Assembly: GCA_964552055.1 (NCBI GenBank)
Contig: CAZKFL010000007.1
Location: forward strand, 1-63,138
Source of the DNA: VGMD01 sp964552055
Lineage (GTDB): Bacteria > Chlamydiota > Chlamydiia > Chlamydiales > 2-12-FULL-49-11
Direction: 5' to 3'
DNA length: 63,138 nucleotides
In this document: piece after piece, positions 53,027 through 62,700 of the stretch
How positions within the stretch are numbered: the stretch's first letter is position 1
Layout of the letters: each line of letters starts with the position of its first letter
Program-made: the position numbers and the translations under genes
Notes under the pieces: generated by a model
Seen by the model: the letters and a program-made list of their open reading frames with translations, nothing else
Told to the model about the DNA's origin: nothing
The model's database searches: none

Positions 53027-54865
53027 ATGCATATTAAAAGTATTTCTAGTTTTGCTCATGTAACTTTTAAAGCATTTATAGCATTACCAAGAAGGCCTCT
53101 ATCAGTTATTGGATCTGCATATCTCTTTCAGGGAAGTAGTGCGGGTAGCAAATCTCACACCTATGAAAAAACAGGATATTTGTCTTTTGGATGGATGACA
53201 GTGATTACAGCGCTTGGATTATTTGTATCAAACAAAGCAACATGTGCAAAATCAGAAGAAGAAGAAGAGTTCTCATCTTATGTTCCAACAGTTGATTTAG
53301 AAAAATTTGGTGGAGATCCCGAACTGATTAGAAGTGTTTCCGACTATGTAGTTTATCTTCAAAACCCAGAAAAATTTACGAAAGATGAAAAAAAAGCTCC
53401 AAAGGGACTTTTATTAAGCGGCCCTCCGGGAGTTGGGAAGAGTTTTTTAGCAGAAGCGATTGCGGGGCACGCAGGAGCTAAATTTTTTATGATTGCGGCC
53501 GGTAGTCTCCAAAGAAAATATGTTGGCGAAACAGATCAATTAGTAAGAGGGATTTTCAAAGCTGCCGAATCAGCCGCTCCCGCAGTGATTTGCATTGATG
53601 AAATCGAATCGATTATTCCTAAAAGATTTGATCAAACATCAACAACTGGCTTCCATATTAATGCGAGTGTAAATCAGTTGCTCACACTTCTTACGCAAGA
53701 AAGAAAGGGAGTTGTCGTTATTGGAACAACGAATAATGTAGAAGTGCTTGATCCAGCAGCGATTCGTCCTGGCAGATTTGATAGACGTATTTCGCTCTCA
53801 CTTCCAAGCAGCTCAATAAGAAAGCAGATTTTGGAAATTCATCTAAAAGGAATATCACTAAACCCCGAGCTTACAGTCGCTGATCTTGTAACAATCAGTG
53901 AAGGTTTTTCTGGAGCGAAGCTTGTTTCTTGGGTGAACGAAGCGGAAGGTATTGCTCAAAAAAAATCAAAAAGAGCTCCTCTAACGCTAAAAGACTTTGA
54001 TGAAGCGCGCGATATGGTGAACTTTGGAGTTTTAACATCGTCAAATCTTTCTCCTAAAGAAAAAGAAGTTGTTGCAGCACATGAATCTGGACATGCAATT
54101 GTTGGTCATGTCTTATATCGAAAATTTCATAAAATTTCTCTTTGTGGAACTGGTGATATTAAAGGATACATCGAATGGAGACATGTAAAAGATGGTATTC
54201 ATGAGAATTCAAAGCAGGCTTTACTCGATCGCATATGTGTTTGCCTTGCAGGAAGAGCCGGTGAATTGCTCTATGGATCTGCGTATATCGGAAGCAAAAG
54301 CGATTTGGAGGAAGCTAAAAAAATTGCCCTTCTTATGGTGGAAGATGAAGGAATGGGATCGACTTTGACAGGTTCCATGGCTGATGTTAATAAAATTTTA
54401 GAAGGCGAACTTCGAAGGGCAATAGACATCTTAACAGTAAACGAGTTTGAATGGAGGAAAATATCTGATGCCCTTACCCAGCGAAATACACTCTTCTATC
54501 CTGAATTTGCTGCACTTTTAAGAGGCGAGGATCTTCCTCCTGTCACAAGTATAACCGAAGCTGAAGATAAAGGTGTTATTCTTCCAAAAAAACTCATTCG
54601 AAAGGTTTATAAAAATAATATTGAGGAATTTTCTTCTGAAGAAATTGCAAAAAGGCTCCGACTCCCTGAGGATAGCATTAAAGATATTGTAGCTGCATAT
54701 GGGGTATCTATAAATTTACATAGGGTTTTATCAGATTCGGAAAGACTTGCAATTATTAATAGTCTTAAGATTCTCGGAATTACAGTTGCGATACTTACTC
54801 ATGGAAAGGACATATATATTTTTGAAGATTTAAGAACGAAATTTATATCTTGGTTAAATGAATAA
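53027..54865 (+). CDS. FtsH-like AAA+ zinc protease, divergent paralogue
   Basis: The 612-residue protein has one clear membrane segment (about residues 47-66), an AAA domain with Walker A GPPGVGKS (about residue 132), Walker B VICIDEIES and an arginine-finger region AAIRPGRFDRR, then the zinc protease motif HESGH (H352-H356) with the third-ligand helix SKSDLEEAKKIALLMV. It is thus complete, but the N terminus lacks the usual two-helix periplasmic part, and about 110 residues are added at the C terminus. Its setting among effector-like genes suggests a specialised role. AGGGAAG precedes the ATG. Confidence 0.88.
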   Translation: MHIKSISSFAHVTFKAFIALPRRPLSVIGSAYLFQGSSAGSKSHTYEKTGYLSFGWMTVITALGLFVSNKATCAKSEEEEEFSSYVPTVDLEKFGGDPELIRSVSDYVVYLQNPEKFTKDEKKAPKGLLLSGPPGVGKSFLAEAIAGHAGAKFFMIAAGSLQRKYVGETDQLVRGIFKAAESAAPAVICIDEIESIIPKRFDQTSTTGFHINASVNQLLTLLTQERKGVVVIGTTNNVEVLDPAAIRPGRFDRRISLSLPSSSIRKQILEIHLKGISLNPELTVADLVTISEGFSGAKLVSWVNEAEGIAQKKSKRAPLTLKDFDEARDMVNFGVLTSSNLSPKEKEVVAAHESGHAIVGHVLYRKFHKISLCGTGDIKGYIEWRHVKDGIHENSKQALLDRICVCLAGRAGELLYGSAYIGSKSDLEEAKKIALLMVEDEGMGSTLTGSMADVNKILEGELRRAIDILTVNEFEWRKISDALTQRNTLFYPEFAALLRGEDLPPVTSITEAEDKGVILPKKLIRKVYKNNIEEFSSEEIAKRLRLPEDSIKDIVAAYGVSINLHRVLSDSERLAIINSLKILGITVAILTHGKDIYIFEDLRTKFISWLNE

Positions 54866-54872
54866 GGATCTA

Positions 54873-55910
54873 TTAGTTTTGTTTTCTGCTTAAGTGACCT
54901 CTTGCAATTTTTTGGATCAGAACGGCAGCCGAATTGAGACGAGACTGCTCTTCTATTATCTCACGTTTTTTTAAACTGTAAAATCGAAAGGTTGATTGAA
55001 TTTTTTGAGATGCGCTATGTTCAAGATGCATAATAGCTGGTACAGGAGCAATCTGAAATAATTTGGGGATAAGTACTACTGTTTCCTGCCCATATAAATT
55101 TAAATAATCGTATAAATATTTCAAGGAAAAACGATATTTCATACGACCTTCACCGAAGTTATAGTCAGTTATTAAATGAGAAATTCCAGCAATGAGAAAG
55201 TTGGGTAGGACAGAACATTCACCTTCTTGTGCTTTATGCACTTTTTGCAAGGTATGAACCATACTCTCTGTTCTTTGATCAAACGATTCTTGCAAGATCC
55301 TTACTAAATAGGATTGCAGCCAACCTTTATAGTGTAGAATTAAATTGGTTGAATCTGCCCTATCTTTTCGAGCCATCAACCCTCTTTTTATAAACCGTTT
55401 GACATGAAAAAATGCGGCGATTCTACTGGGCTCCAAACATTCTTGAAATTTATCGATAAGTAATTTTTCAAATCGCGCATTACCATTTTGATATGCATGA
55501 ATTACTTCTAATCTATCCAACAATGTAGAATCTTCAACAGTTTCACTAAGAAGATTATTTAATAAAATACATGCATAGTTAACAAATTCCATTGTGCGAA
55601 TCAGTTTTTCGCATTTATTATCCCATCCTATGACGGTTATCGTATCACCTGAAGTATGGATTTTTGAAATAGAAAGAAGTTTGTCTTTAAGATCTCCCTC
55701 GAACTTCCCACTTGAATCCTCCTCCATCATAAGGATGCTCCCGGGCTTGGAAAAGAGCGATAGAAACAAGGCATTCATTCGTTCTATAGGTATATCCCGA
55801 TGGATTTCCCCCAATAAAAAAGTACTCCAGCGCCCTGTAGATTCTGGATGAGACCAAAGAACATCATAATTTTTATGTAAGAAATATTTTAATTCGGGTG
55901 CTATATCCAT
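54873..55910 (-). CDS. Hypothetical protein with C-terminal IQ motifs
   Basis: The 345-residue protein is soluble. Near the N terminus, FLLGEIHRDIPIERM recalls the GExH of ChaN/TraB-like proteins, but the match is weak. The C terminus holds an exact IQ motif, LIQKIARGHLSRK (IQxxxRGxxxR), and just before it a second, imperfect one (KIQSTFRFYSLKK). In eukaryotes IQ motifs bind calmodulin; in bacteria they are rare. AAGGAG precedes the ATG at 55910. It converges on the FtsH-like gene. Function unknown, host-directed role inferred. Confidence 0.6.
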   Translation of the reverse strand: MDIAPELKYFLHKNYDVLWSHPESTGRWSTFLLGEIHRDIPIERMNALFLSLFSKPGSILMMEEDSSGKFEGDLKDKLLSISKIHTSGDTITVIGWDNKCEKLIRTMEFVNYACILLNNLLSETVEDSTLLDRLEVIHAYQNGNARFEKLLIDKFQECLEPSRIAAFFHVKRFIKRGLMARKDRADSTNLILHYKGWLQSYLVRILQESFDQRTESMVHTLQKVHKAQEGECSVLPNFLIAGISHLITDYNFGEGRMKYRFSLKYLYDYLNLYGQETVVLIPKLFQIAPVPAIMHLEHSASQKIQSTFRFYSLKKREIIEEQSRLNSAAVLIQKIARGHLSRKQN

Positions 55911-55997
55911 AATCTCCTTATTTTTAGATTTCAAGTATTATAACTATTCCGACTAAATTCATCAAACGTAGATATTTTTGAACCAGCAAGGACTCTG

Positions 55998-56024
55998 GAG
56001 TCTCCTCCCTTTAGGTGGGAGCTC
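55998..56024. other. Hairpin in a gene-poor stretch, possible IS200/IS605-end remnant
   Basis: Between 55911 and 56334 no convincing gene is seen. CTCCC/GGGAG (56005-56009, 56017-56021) with flanking GAG/CTC form a hairpin with loop TTTAGGT, like those at the ends of IS200/IS605 elements. GTAGATAT (near 55970) and ATATCTAC (near 56112) form a short flanking inverted repeat. A G6/C5 hairpin lies at about 56296-56316. No tnpA or tnpB can be recognised, so this is at most a remnant. Confidence 0.3.
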
Positions 56025-56334
56025 TAGCGCCCATAAGTCACAAGTTGCGCAGCATCTTTACTGGTAGGAGAATCTCATTCATTAATGGAGGAGTTATTCA
56101 ACCCCCTCAGTATATCTACATTTTGAATAAGAGATTATTTAGGGCTTTTTTTTATCCAACTTAAAAGCTGATGGCTTAACCAATGAAATTTCATTCTGCC
56201 TAGAAATCCGAGATGACTTCCGTACTTTGTTTTCCATAACTGAACGTGATTAGATAAGGAGCGAGCGTTTTGCGTTCCGGCTGGTTCAAGAATAGGGGGG
56301 CAGATATCAGACCCCCGCTCGTTATTTAGAGAAT

Positions 56335-56691
56335 TTAAAGAATCACACACGAAGATGTTGGCATACGTCTAACTCCATGAGCACTTTCGCCAATTTTATA
56401 TTGAATAAAACTAATTTGGGTTTCAAGAGTGCATGGATGCGCAACACCCATTGGCCAAGTCCCTAGGTGTCCATCATAAGAAGTATTGTGATAATGGAAA
56501 AAATGCAGTTCATTTCTAGTCTCGGAATGTCTCAATCTTTCTAAAAAAGCTAAAACTTCTTGATGTGTTTTACAAGCGGAAGCCTCTGCTTGTTCTGGTA
56601 GGCTAGCATCTGCCAGGTCAGGGCCTTTTATTTCTACGGAATTCCCTTCAGCTGCAAGGTATAATGTAAAATGGGTGAGAGGGGCAGTCAT
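56335..56691 (-). CDS. Hypothetical protein ending in a CaaX box (CVIL)
   Basis: The 118-residue protein is soluble, with histidine-rich central strands (NELHFFHYHNTSYDGH). Its last four residues are CVIL, a eukaryotic CaaX prenylation signal; leucine at the last position favours geranylgeranylation. Two arginines precede it (VRRMPTSSCVIL). Secreted effectors of Legionella and others use host prenylation in this way. AAAGGAG precedes the ATG, which overlaps the stop of a small upstream gene (ATGA). No family recognised. Confidence 0.62.
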   Translation of the reverse strand: MTAPLTHFTLYLAAEGNSVEIKGPDLADASLPEQAEASACKTHQEVLAFLERLRHSETRNELHFFHYHNTSYDGHLGTWPMGVAHPCTLETQISFIQYKIGESAHGVRRMPTSSCVIL

Positions 56692-56855
56692 GGTTTTACT
56701 CCTTTGGTGACAAATTTATTAGTAGATTTACTCAATTTGATTTCAGAAAATGCCATACGTAGTTGTTCCGCTACTCCTGAAATTCCAGGTCGAAAAGCAG
56801 GGTTTATGCCATCATATAAACTTGCCAATAATGGTTTAAAATTTTCTAAAATCAT
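56688..56855 (-). CDS. Small 55-residue protein upstream of the CaaX protein
   Basis: An ATG at 56855, with GAGGA six bases upstream, opens a 55-codon frame: ILENFKPLLASLYDG at the start and VAEQLRMAFSEIKLSKS later. It ends in TGA overlapping the next ATG (ATGA). The tight coupling and ribosome binding site argue for a real gene. It could be a chaperone or partner of the CaaX protein, but nothing in it shows that. Confidence 0.55.
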   Translation of the reverse strand: MILENFKPLLASLYDGINPAFRPGISGVAEQLRMAFSEIKLSKSTNKFVTKGVKP

Positions 56856-56957
56856 GATAATCCTCATGCGATAAAGTCTTTTGAAAAGAGCGTTTAATTT
56901 TATTGCAAAAGATAAATAATTGCTATAAATTCTCTTTCTTTTTTTAAGGAATTGTAA

Positions 56958-58817
56958 GTGGCGCTCGCAATAGATTATAAACGTTATCCGCTCACAGAAA
57001 AATTAACTGCTGCGCAATTTTCGGAAATTCACACCCATTTTAGTGAGGTGCTTTCTTCTGATATTAGAAGGCTTTGTGAAAATATTTTAAGTGAGATTCC
57101 TTTTGTGGGCTCATTTTGGGAAGAAAGTGGAGCTTCGAAATGGACGCTAGTAGCTTTAAATGCGTTCTTTAAAGAGAGAATCACTGAAGATCAGTTTGTA
57201 ACAATTGCATTGCTTTCTGCTGCGGTTCAACAGTTTATCGAATCCAATATGGCCTACTCGTGTTTTTCGTATGAAGCAAAAGATGGAAAAGTAACTCATG
57301 AATGGCATGGTACAAAAGTTTTTGGAATTCCTGAGTGCGGGCGAAAAATTGAAGTTATTGATGTAGCTGACCCTCGCTACGACGAGTGTTTGGGAAAATT
57401 TTTTCGTTTTATGAATCCTAGAGAGCGGGAATTGTTAAAAGCGAAAGTTAGTTCTTATCCTTTTGCAGTGGATAGATCTATTGTTTTGGTTCCTGCCTTA
57501 GAGAGTGCCCTTCAATATTTGGATCCGATGCTTTTTCGTATTGCAATTGCTACTAACGCTAATTTGTACCCTTTCACTGGAGAAGAACGGTTTTATTTGG
57601 AAGGGAAAAGACAATTTGTATTACCGGCATTTCGTGTAATACGCGATGCATTCTCTTTAGGTAGTGTCCCGATTGAAGTAAAGCCAGTCATAGGTGAAGT
57701 CAAACAAACAGATGTTGTTGCTGATAGGTTTTGCTTTTCTCATGTGGTGGGTATTGATGTTATGGGCGCTTCACTTCCTAATCTAGCTGATGGGCATGCT
57801 GTAGGAAAGGCTGGATTTTCAATCCATGATATTTATCATTGTCTTGTGTATTGGAAATCTCCTTCAATTAAATCTATGTTGTTAGTTAATAGGATATTGC
57901 AATTGTTTATCCGGGAAGAGCCAAGAACGCCGATTTTAGATCGGTTGATTGATTTTTATGCAGACTCAGAATTTGTGCGAAATTCTGAATACGGAGGGAA
58001 TTTAGGTTATGCTCTAAATGAATCGAAACTCTTTACAGGGGATGCGCGGATATACAGACAAAAAATTGTGGAAGATGTTGCCCTGCATCATTCTTTTTGG
58101 CAATGGTTATCCCCAGATCCTCTTTCTGGATTGACCAGTGGCGAAATTGAATATATTAGAGCGCATAAAAGAGATAAGTGGCCAAGATATGTTGAAATAA
58201 AAGGCCTACTTCAAAAGCTAGAAGAATTCCCCGATGTTATAAAAGCTTTAGAAGTGTTTTATATCCATTTTTCAGATCAATTTTCATTGGCGTTAGACAT
58301 CATCTTTATTAAGGCTTTTTCTTTACCTGAGCAGATACATCGAGATTTAATAAGCTTTATCACAATATTAGGAACTGCAAAGATACCTTCTTCTGATTGG
58401 GTGAAATCGTTTATCATGTTGAATATATTTCGTGCTATTCAACGCTATAACAGTGAATGTATACAAAAATATCTCAGATTTTTTGCGCTAAAATCAGGGC
58501 CTATATTACTACACTTAATTCTTTCAATGCCTACGACTATTATGTTTGATAGGATCTTGGAATGTTTAGATCAGTGTGAATTTTTTGATCCTGAGATAGC
58601 TAGGAGCATTTGTGCTGAATCTCATTCAAAGGAGTGTTATTGTTATGTATTGATAAATCCAGTAGAAAAAAAATGTTATTATATTAGCAACCTGGAACGG
58701 GATAAAATTGCTGAGCTACAGGTCCTGTTAAAGGATTTATGTGAGGTTCCATTACTTGAACAAACAAAGTTTGTTCTGAATGCTTTTGAGTTAGTCATTA
58801 AAAAAACTTCGCCTTAA
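56958..58817 (+). CDS. Large hypothetical protein, 619 residues
   Basis: The product is not recognised. The start is GTG, about eight bases after AAGGA; the first ATG is far inside. The sequence is soluble and mostly helical. A histidine-containing segment (VGKAGFSIHDIYHCLVYW, about residues 285-302) and VVGIDVMGASLPNLADGHA before it could be a catalytic or metal site. It has no signal peptide or membrane segment. Neighbouring genes look like secreted effectors, so this may be one. Confidence 0.7.
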   Translation: MALAIDYKRYPLTEKLTAAQFSEIHTHFSEVLSSDIRRLCENILSEIPFVGSFWEESGASKWTLVALNAFFKERITEDQFVTIALLSAAVQQFIESNMAYSCFSYEAKDGKVTHEWHGTKVFGIPECGRKIEVIDVADPRYDECLGKFFRFMNPRERELLKAKVSSYPFAVDRSIVLVPALESALQYLDPMLFRIAIATNANLYPFTGEERFYLEGKRQFVLPAFRVIRDAFSLGSVPIEVKPVIGEVKQTDVVADRFCFSHVVGIDVMGASLPNLADGHAVGKAGFSIHDIYHCLVYWKSPSIKSMLLVNRILQLFIREEPRTPILDRLIDFYADSEFVRNSEYGGNLGYALNESKLFTGDARIYRQKIVEDVALHHSFWQWLSPDPLSGLTSGEIEYIRAHKRDKWPRYVEIKGLLQKLEEFPDVIKALEVFYIHFSDQFSLALDIIFIKAFSLPEQIHRDLISFITILGTAKIPSSDWVKSFIMLNIFRAIQRYNSECIQKYLRFFALKSGPILLHLILSMPTTIMFDRILECLDQCEFFDPEIARSICAESHSKECYCYVLINPVEKKCYYISNLERDKIAELQVLLKDLCEVPLLEQTKFVLNAFELVIKKTSP

Positions 58818-58824
58818 TATAGTT

Positions 58825-59562
58825 CTAAGAGCTAAGTACTTTTGGAATCGCTATTTCTACAAGGGTAGAAGGATAGCATACTAACATCTCTTTGAAGGAG
58901 GATACTCTTAAACATACCGGGCCGCAATGCCAAAGATATAGATCGTGTCCAAGATATAATGCTGCATGAATATGTTTTTCTTCATGATACAATATAACAG
59001 AATTACCGGTTAGAACTTCATCTGCCGTCCAAGGCGTTCTTGAATAATTCTCAAGTCGTACAAAGTCATCTATATAAAGATCATTAATATAATCTATGAA
59101 TTGGAAACAAGTAAACCTACTAGAACCCGGCGGTTTTCCTTCGATAAGATATTTCAATATTTTTGAGGAAATCGTTCGAGGTAAATCAACAGCAATCTTT
59201 ACACTCCCTTTTATATAGATTGAAAGGGTTTCTAAGTGACTATCAATTCGTACGGTAGGAAATGTTTGAAGTCCTAATTTGAAGATTTCTTTTTCGTTTG
59301 TTAGGATAACTAGAGTCTTAATAACTGAATATTTAGTTTCCGTATCAGAGGTAGTGCATTCAATAAATTGATCTTTTAGTATTTTTATAGCAACATTTAG
59401 TGGAGCAAACGTACTTAAAGAAACTTTAGGTTGTGGATTTGAAAGTGGATCTCGCCAATATGGTTGCCAATCAATTGGTATAAGGTCTGCATCCTCACCT
59501 TTAGCCATAAAATAGCGTTTAACTGGAGAAGAGCTGTTTAAAGGAGAGCTATCACTGGTCAT
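58825..59562 (-). CDS. Putative NlpC/P60- or LRAT-like papain-fold protein
   Basis: The C-terminal half of this 245-residue protein has the order expected of a papain-like NlpC/P60 or LRAT fold: a helix with a cysteine (FTCFQFIDYIND, about residue 152), a strand before a histidine (GNSVILYHEEKHIHAALYLG) and a third polar site (LYLWHCGP). Such enzymes cut peptidoglycan peptides or modify lipids and proteins. The N-terminal 130 residues are unknown. No signal peptide is seen. It converges on the 619-residue gene. Family call is by pattern only. Confidence 0.5.
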   Translation of the reverse strand: MTSDSSPLNSSSPVKRYFMAKGEDADLIPIDWQPYWRDPLSNPQPKVSLSTFAPLNVAIKILKDQFIECTTSDTETKYSVIKTLVILTNEKEIFKLGLQTFPTVRIDSHLETLSIYIKGSVKIAVDLPRTISSKILKYLIEGKPPGSSRFTCFQFIDYINDLYIDDFVRLENYSRTPWTADEVLTGNSVILYHEEKHIHAALYLGHDLYLWHCGPVCLRVSSFKEMLVCYPSTLVEIAIPKVLSS

Positions 59563-59783
59563 GTTTATTTAACCTTTTAATTACTAATATTGTGGAATGC
59601 AATTAGTTCTTAGTTCGCCTTATGCATTTCGATAGTAATGCTTCGGCAATATTATCAAGTGGCCAATGGAAAAATCCCTGGAATGGAAAATTCTAATATA
59701 TTTTACTTATTAATACAATCTTGTTATTCTGATGGTGATTCAATTCACGGTTTGAATCTAAATAATGTTTGGGGTGTAAGGGT

Positions 59784-62700
59784 ATGATATCTGCAATTGG
59801 TGCCGGAAATATATGTGTAACGGTTTCAAGGGAGGAACAGTTTGAAGAGTATGCGAGATTAAATAGTTCGCTTGTTTTGTTCTTTAACACGCATTTTCCG
59901 GATGAAAATCTTGAAATTGCTCGTTATTTTATAGCTCAAGGGAAAATTGACTATTTGAATCAGGCAAACGAAGATGGTGCAACGCCTCTGATGAGTACTC
60001 TACGTGTGCTTCAATTAGAACTTGCTGAACTTTTATTAAAACATGGTGCCAGTCCAAATGTAAATATAGGTTGCCATAGTCTTCTTCAATTGGCTGTATT
60101 TATAGGAAGGAGCGATTACGTTCAAATTCTCTTGAATAATCGTGTAGATGTAAATTATCAAAATACAGAAGATGGTGCAACTGCGTTATTTGTAGCTGCT
60201 CAATTAGGTCATACTGAGATTGCAAGACTTCTTCTTTTATATGGAGCTTTATTCACTAAAACATTTCAAGGCGCATCACCAATTAGTATTGCTTGTCAAA
60301 AAGGTCACTTGGGTGTGGTGAAGCTATTTGTTCAATCGGGGGTTAGGGTCAATGAGGTGTGTATAATCGATACCCCTCTTGTAATAGCTTCTAGCAGCGG
60401 TTATTTAAAAATTGTTCAATTTCTTCTAGCATCAGGTGCAGACATTAATTTAACAGAGCGTGGGTATACAGCTCTTCATGCCGCTTGTGAAGATGGACAC
60501 GAGTCTATAGTGGATTATCTCTTAGAAAATGGAGCTGATCGAAATATCAGTTTCATAAAATTTAATGTAAGCGCACTTTATATGGCGGTTCAAAATGGTC
60601 ATTTTTCGATAGTTAAATTATTTTTTAAGAAAAAGGAACTTTTAAATGAAGTTGGTTTAAAAAAAGTTTTGCATATTGCTGCTGGGCGAAACCATAAAGA
60701 AATATTATTATTTCTAATCGAGCAGGGGCTAGATGTCAACGTGACTAATGAAGATGGTTCTACTCCATTAATGTTTGCAAGTTTTATGGGCCATTTTGCA
60801 ATTGTAGAACTTCTTTTGGAGAGGGGAGTGGCTGTTGATATTTGCAGTAAAAAAGTTGGAGAAACTGCATTGTTTTTTGCAGCAAAACAGGGTCATGCTG
60901 ATATTGTTGAATTTTTATGGGCAAGAGGAGCTTCAATTGACTTATTGCATTTGGTATTACTTCTTAACGCGCCTTCCTTAAAATTAACAGTAGAGGCTGC
61001 TGAGAGGTGGTTTGACCGCCTTTTTGACAAGCATAAGGATCCTAATCTTATCATTAAAAGAGTATTTGCTTTCCCTTTACCTCTTATTACTGTCTTACAT
61101 TTATTGTCTCAGTCCGGATCCCGAGTGGCACATTATTCTGCCTTATACAGAAGGCTATTAACTAAAGAGGGTTTAATTATTCCTGAAGCACTTGTAACAA
61201 AGGTTGCAAGACCGCTTGAATTAGAAGATGTTGGTGGAGAAATAAAGGAATCGCTTCGTCTAATGAGTCTTTGGGGTAGGCATAGTAATAATCCCTGGGG
61301 GCTTCCTTTAGAGGAAGTGGAGCGTATCAAATCGGTTAAAGAGTATTGCAAGACTGCTGGTCTCAAAGAAGAGTTTGGGGATGATTATCAAAGATTAGTC
61401 GCAATCTACGATCTTTGGATAACGCGCAACCCTCTTCTTTCCTATTTGCAAATAGCAAGTAGAAATTTTCGTGAAGTAAGACCAGATGAAATCTCCCCTA
61501 TAAAACCGCCTATTTGTATTGTTGCTTCCCTTTTTAATCAGTATAAATTAGCTGTTGTAAAGGAAGTAGAAAAATATCTTCGAGAAAATGCACCAAATCG
61601 AAAAAGAGTTTGGAAGGATCTCAGGAAGCAGGTCATCTATAACGCTTTGCAGATTAGCTTTCCTGAAGAGCTGACATTTATTCATGGAACAACAACTGCT
61701 ACAATACCCGGGTTAATAAAGAGAGGTGAACTACTTCCACTGGGAGTCTTAATGGACCTAGGTGACGTTGCTTTTGCAGGTGAACTTTGCGGTAGTCATA
61801 AGGATCTCAACAGACTTCATATTTCGGGCATCACACTTCCTGCTACCGGTTCTATTCTTCAATCTCAATACTTTAATCTTACGGAAGGAGTGCATGTTTC
61901 TGAATTTTATGCAATTGGGGGAGCTTCTGAACATTTTCAACAAGGGCTTTTTGCATTAGATGATGCGTTTTCTCATATTGTATCCGCCTCACTTGAAGAG
62001 CTCGATCAAAAAAATACTGATTTTTTACTTATTCATATTAAGCGAATAAAACTATTTGGACATGGTGATGACCCACGCATAATTGATCTCTTAGGACGTA
62101 TCGCCGCATTACCACCTAACACCTTTTTAAGCCAGATAGCTATTGCAATCAAAGAAATCAGAACAACTGTGACCCTTGAAGAAAAATCTTATATTGAAAG
62201 GAGAGCCCCTGTTGTATTTGCCTCTTCAGTAGCAAGACCAGAGGTCCGTCCACATGAGCTGATGGAAAGTTTTGAATATCATTCTCTTCCAATACCAAAG
62301 ATCAATTATGCGTTTACGAATCCCGATCAAATCCCTTTTTTAGAAGAAGCATTAAAGGAAACAGGAATCAAGGTTGATTCACTTGAAACACTCAGAACGC
62401 TCTCTTTATTTTGTATGGCACGAGGGACTTGGGTAGAAAATAGAATTTCTGAATTAACTCCAATGATTGGTGGCGCGCAAGCAGAAATAACAGCTATTTT
62501 AGAAGGGTATATTCTCCCTAATTATACAAAACCATTTCCGGAAAAACCGTCCTACGTAGATGGATTAGGAATTCGTAGAGAGCTTGCTTCACCTTATTTT
62601 GGAGCGGGAATTACCTCGTATGCACAATATATAGCGCAGGTAAATCTCCAAGCAATACTTCCTAGAAATACTCACGGACTCATGCATGCGGTCCGCGTTG

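Noticed and set aside
56135..56350. 71-codon minus-strand frame after the CaaX gene
   Set aside because: It starts with a GTG inside the previous gene, lacks a ribosome binding site and resembles no protein; hairpins in the DNA explain part of it. I considered a TnpB tail but saw no zinc or RuvC motif.
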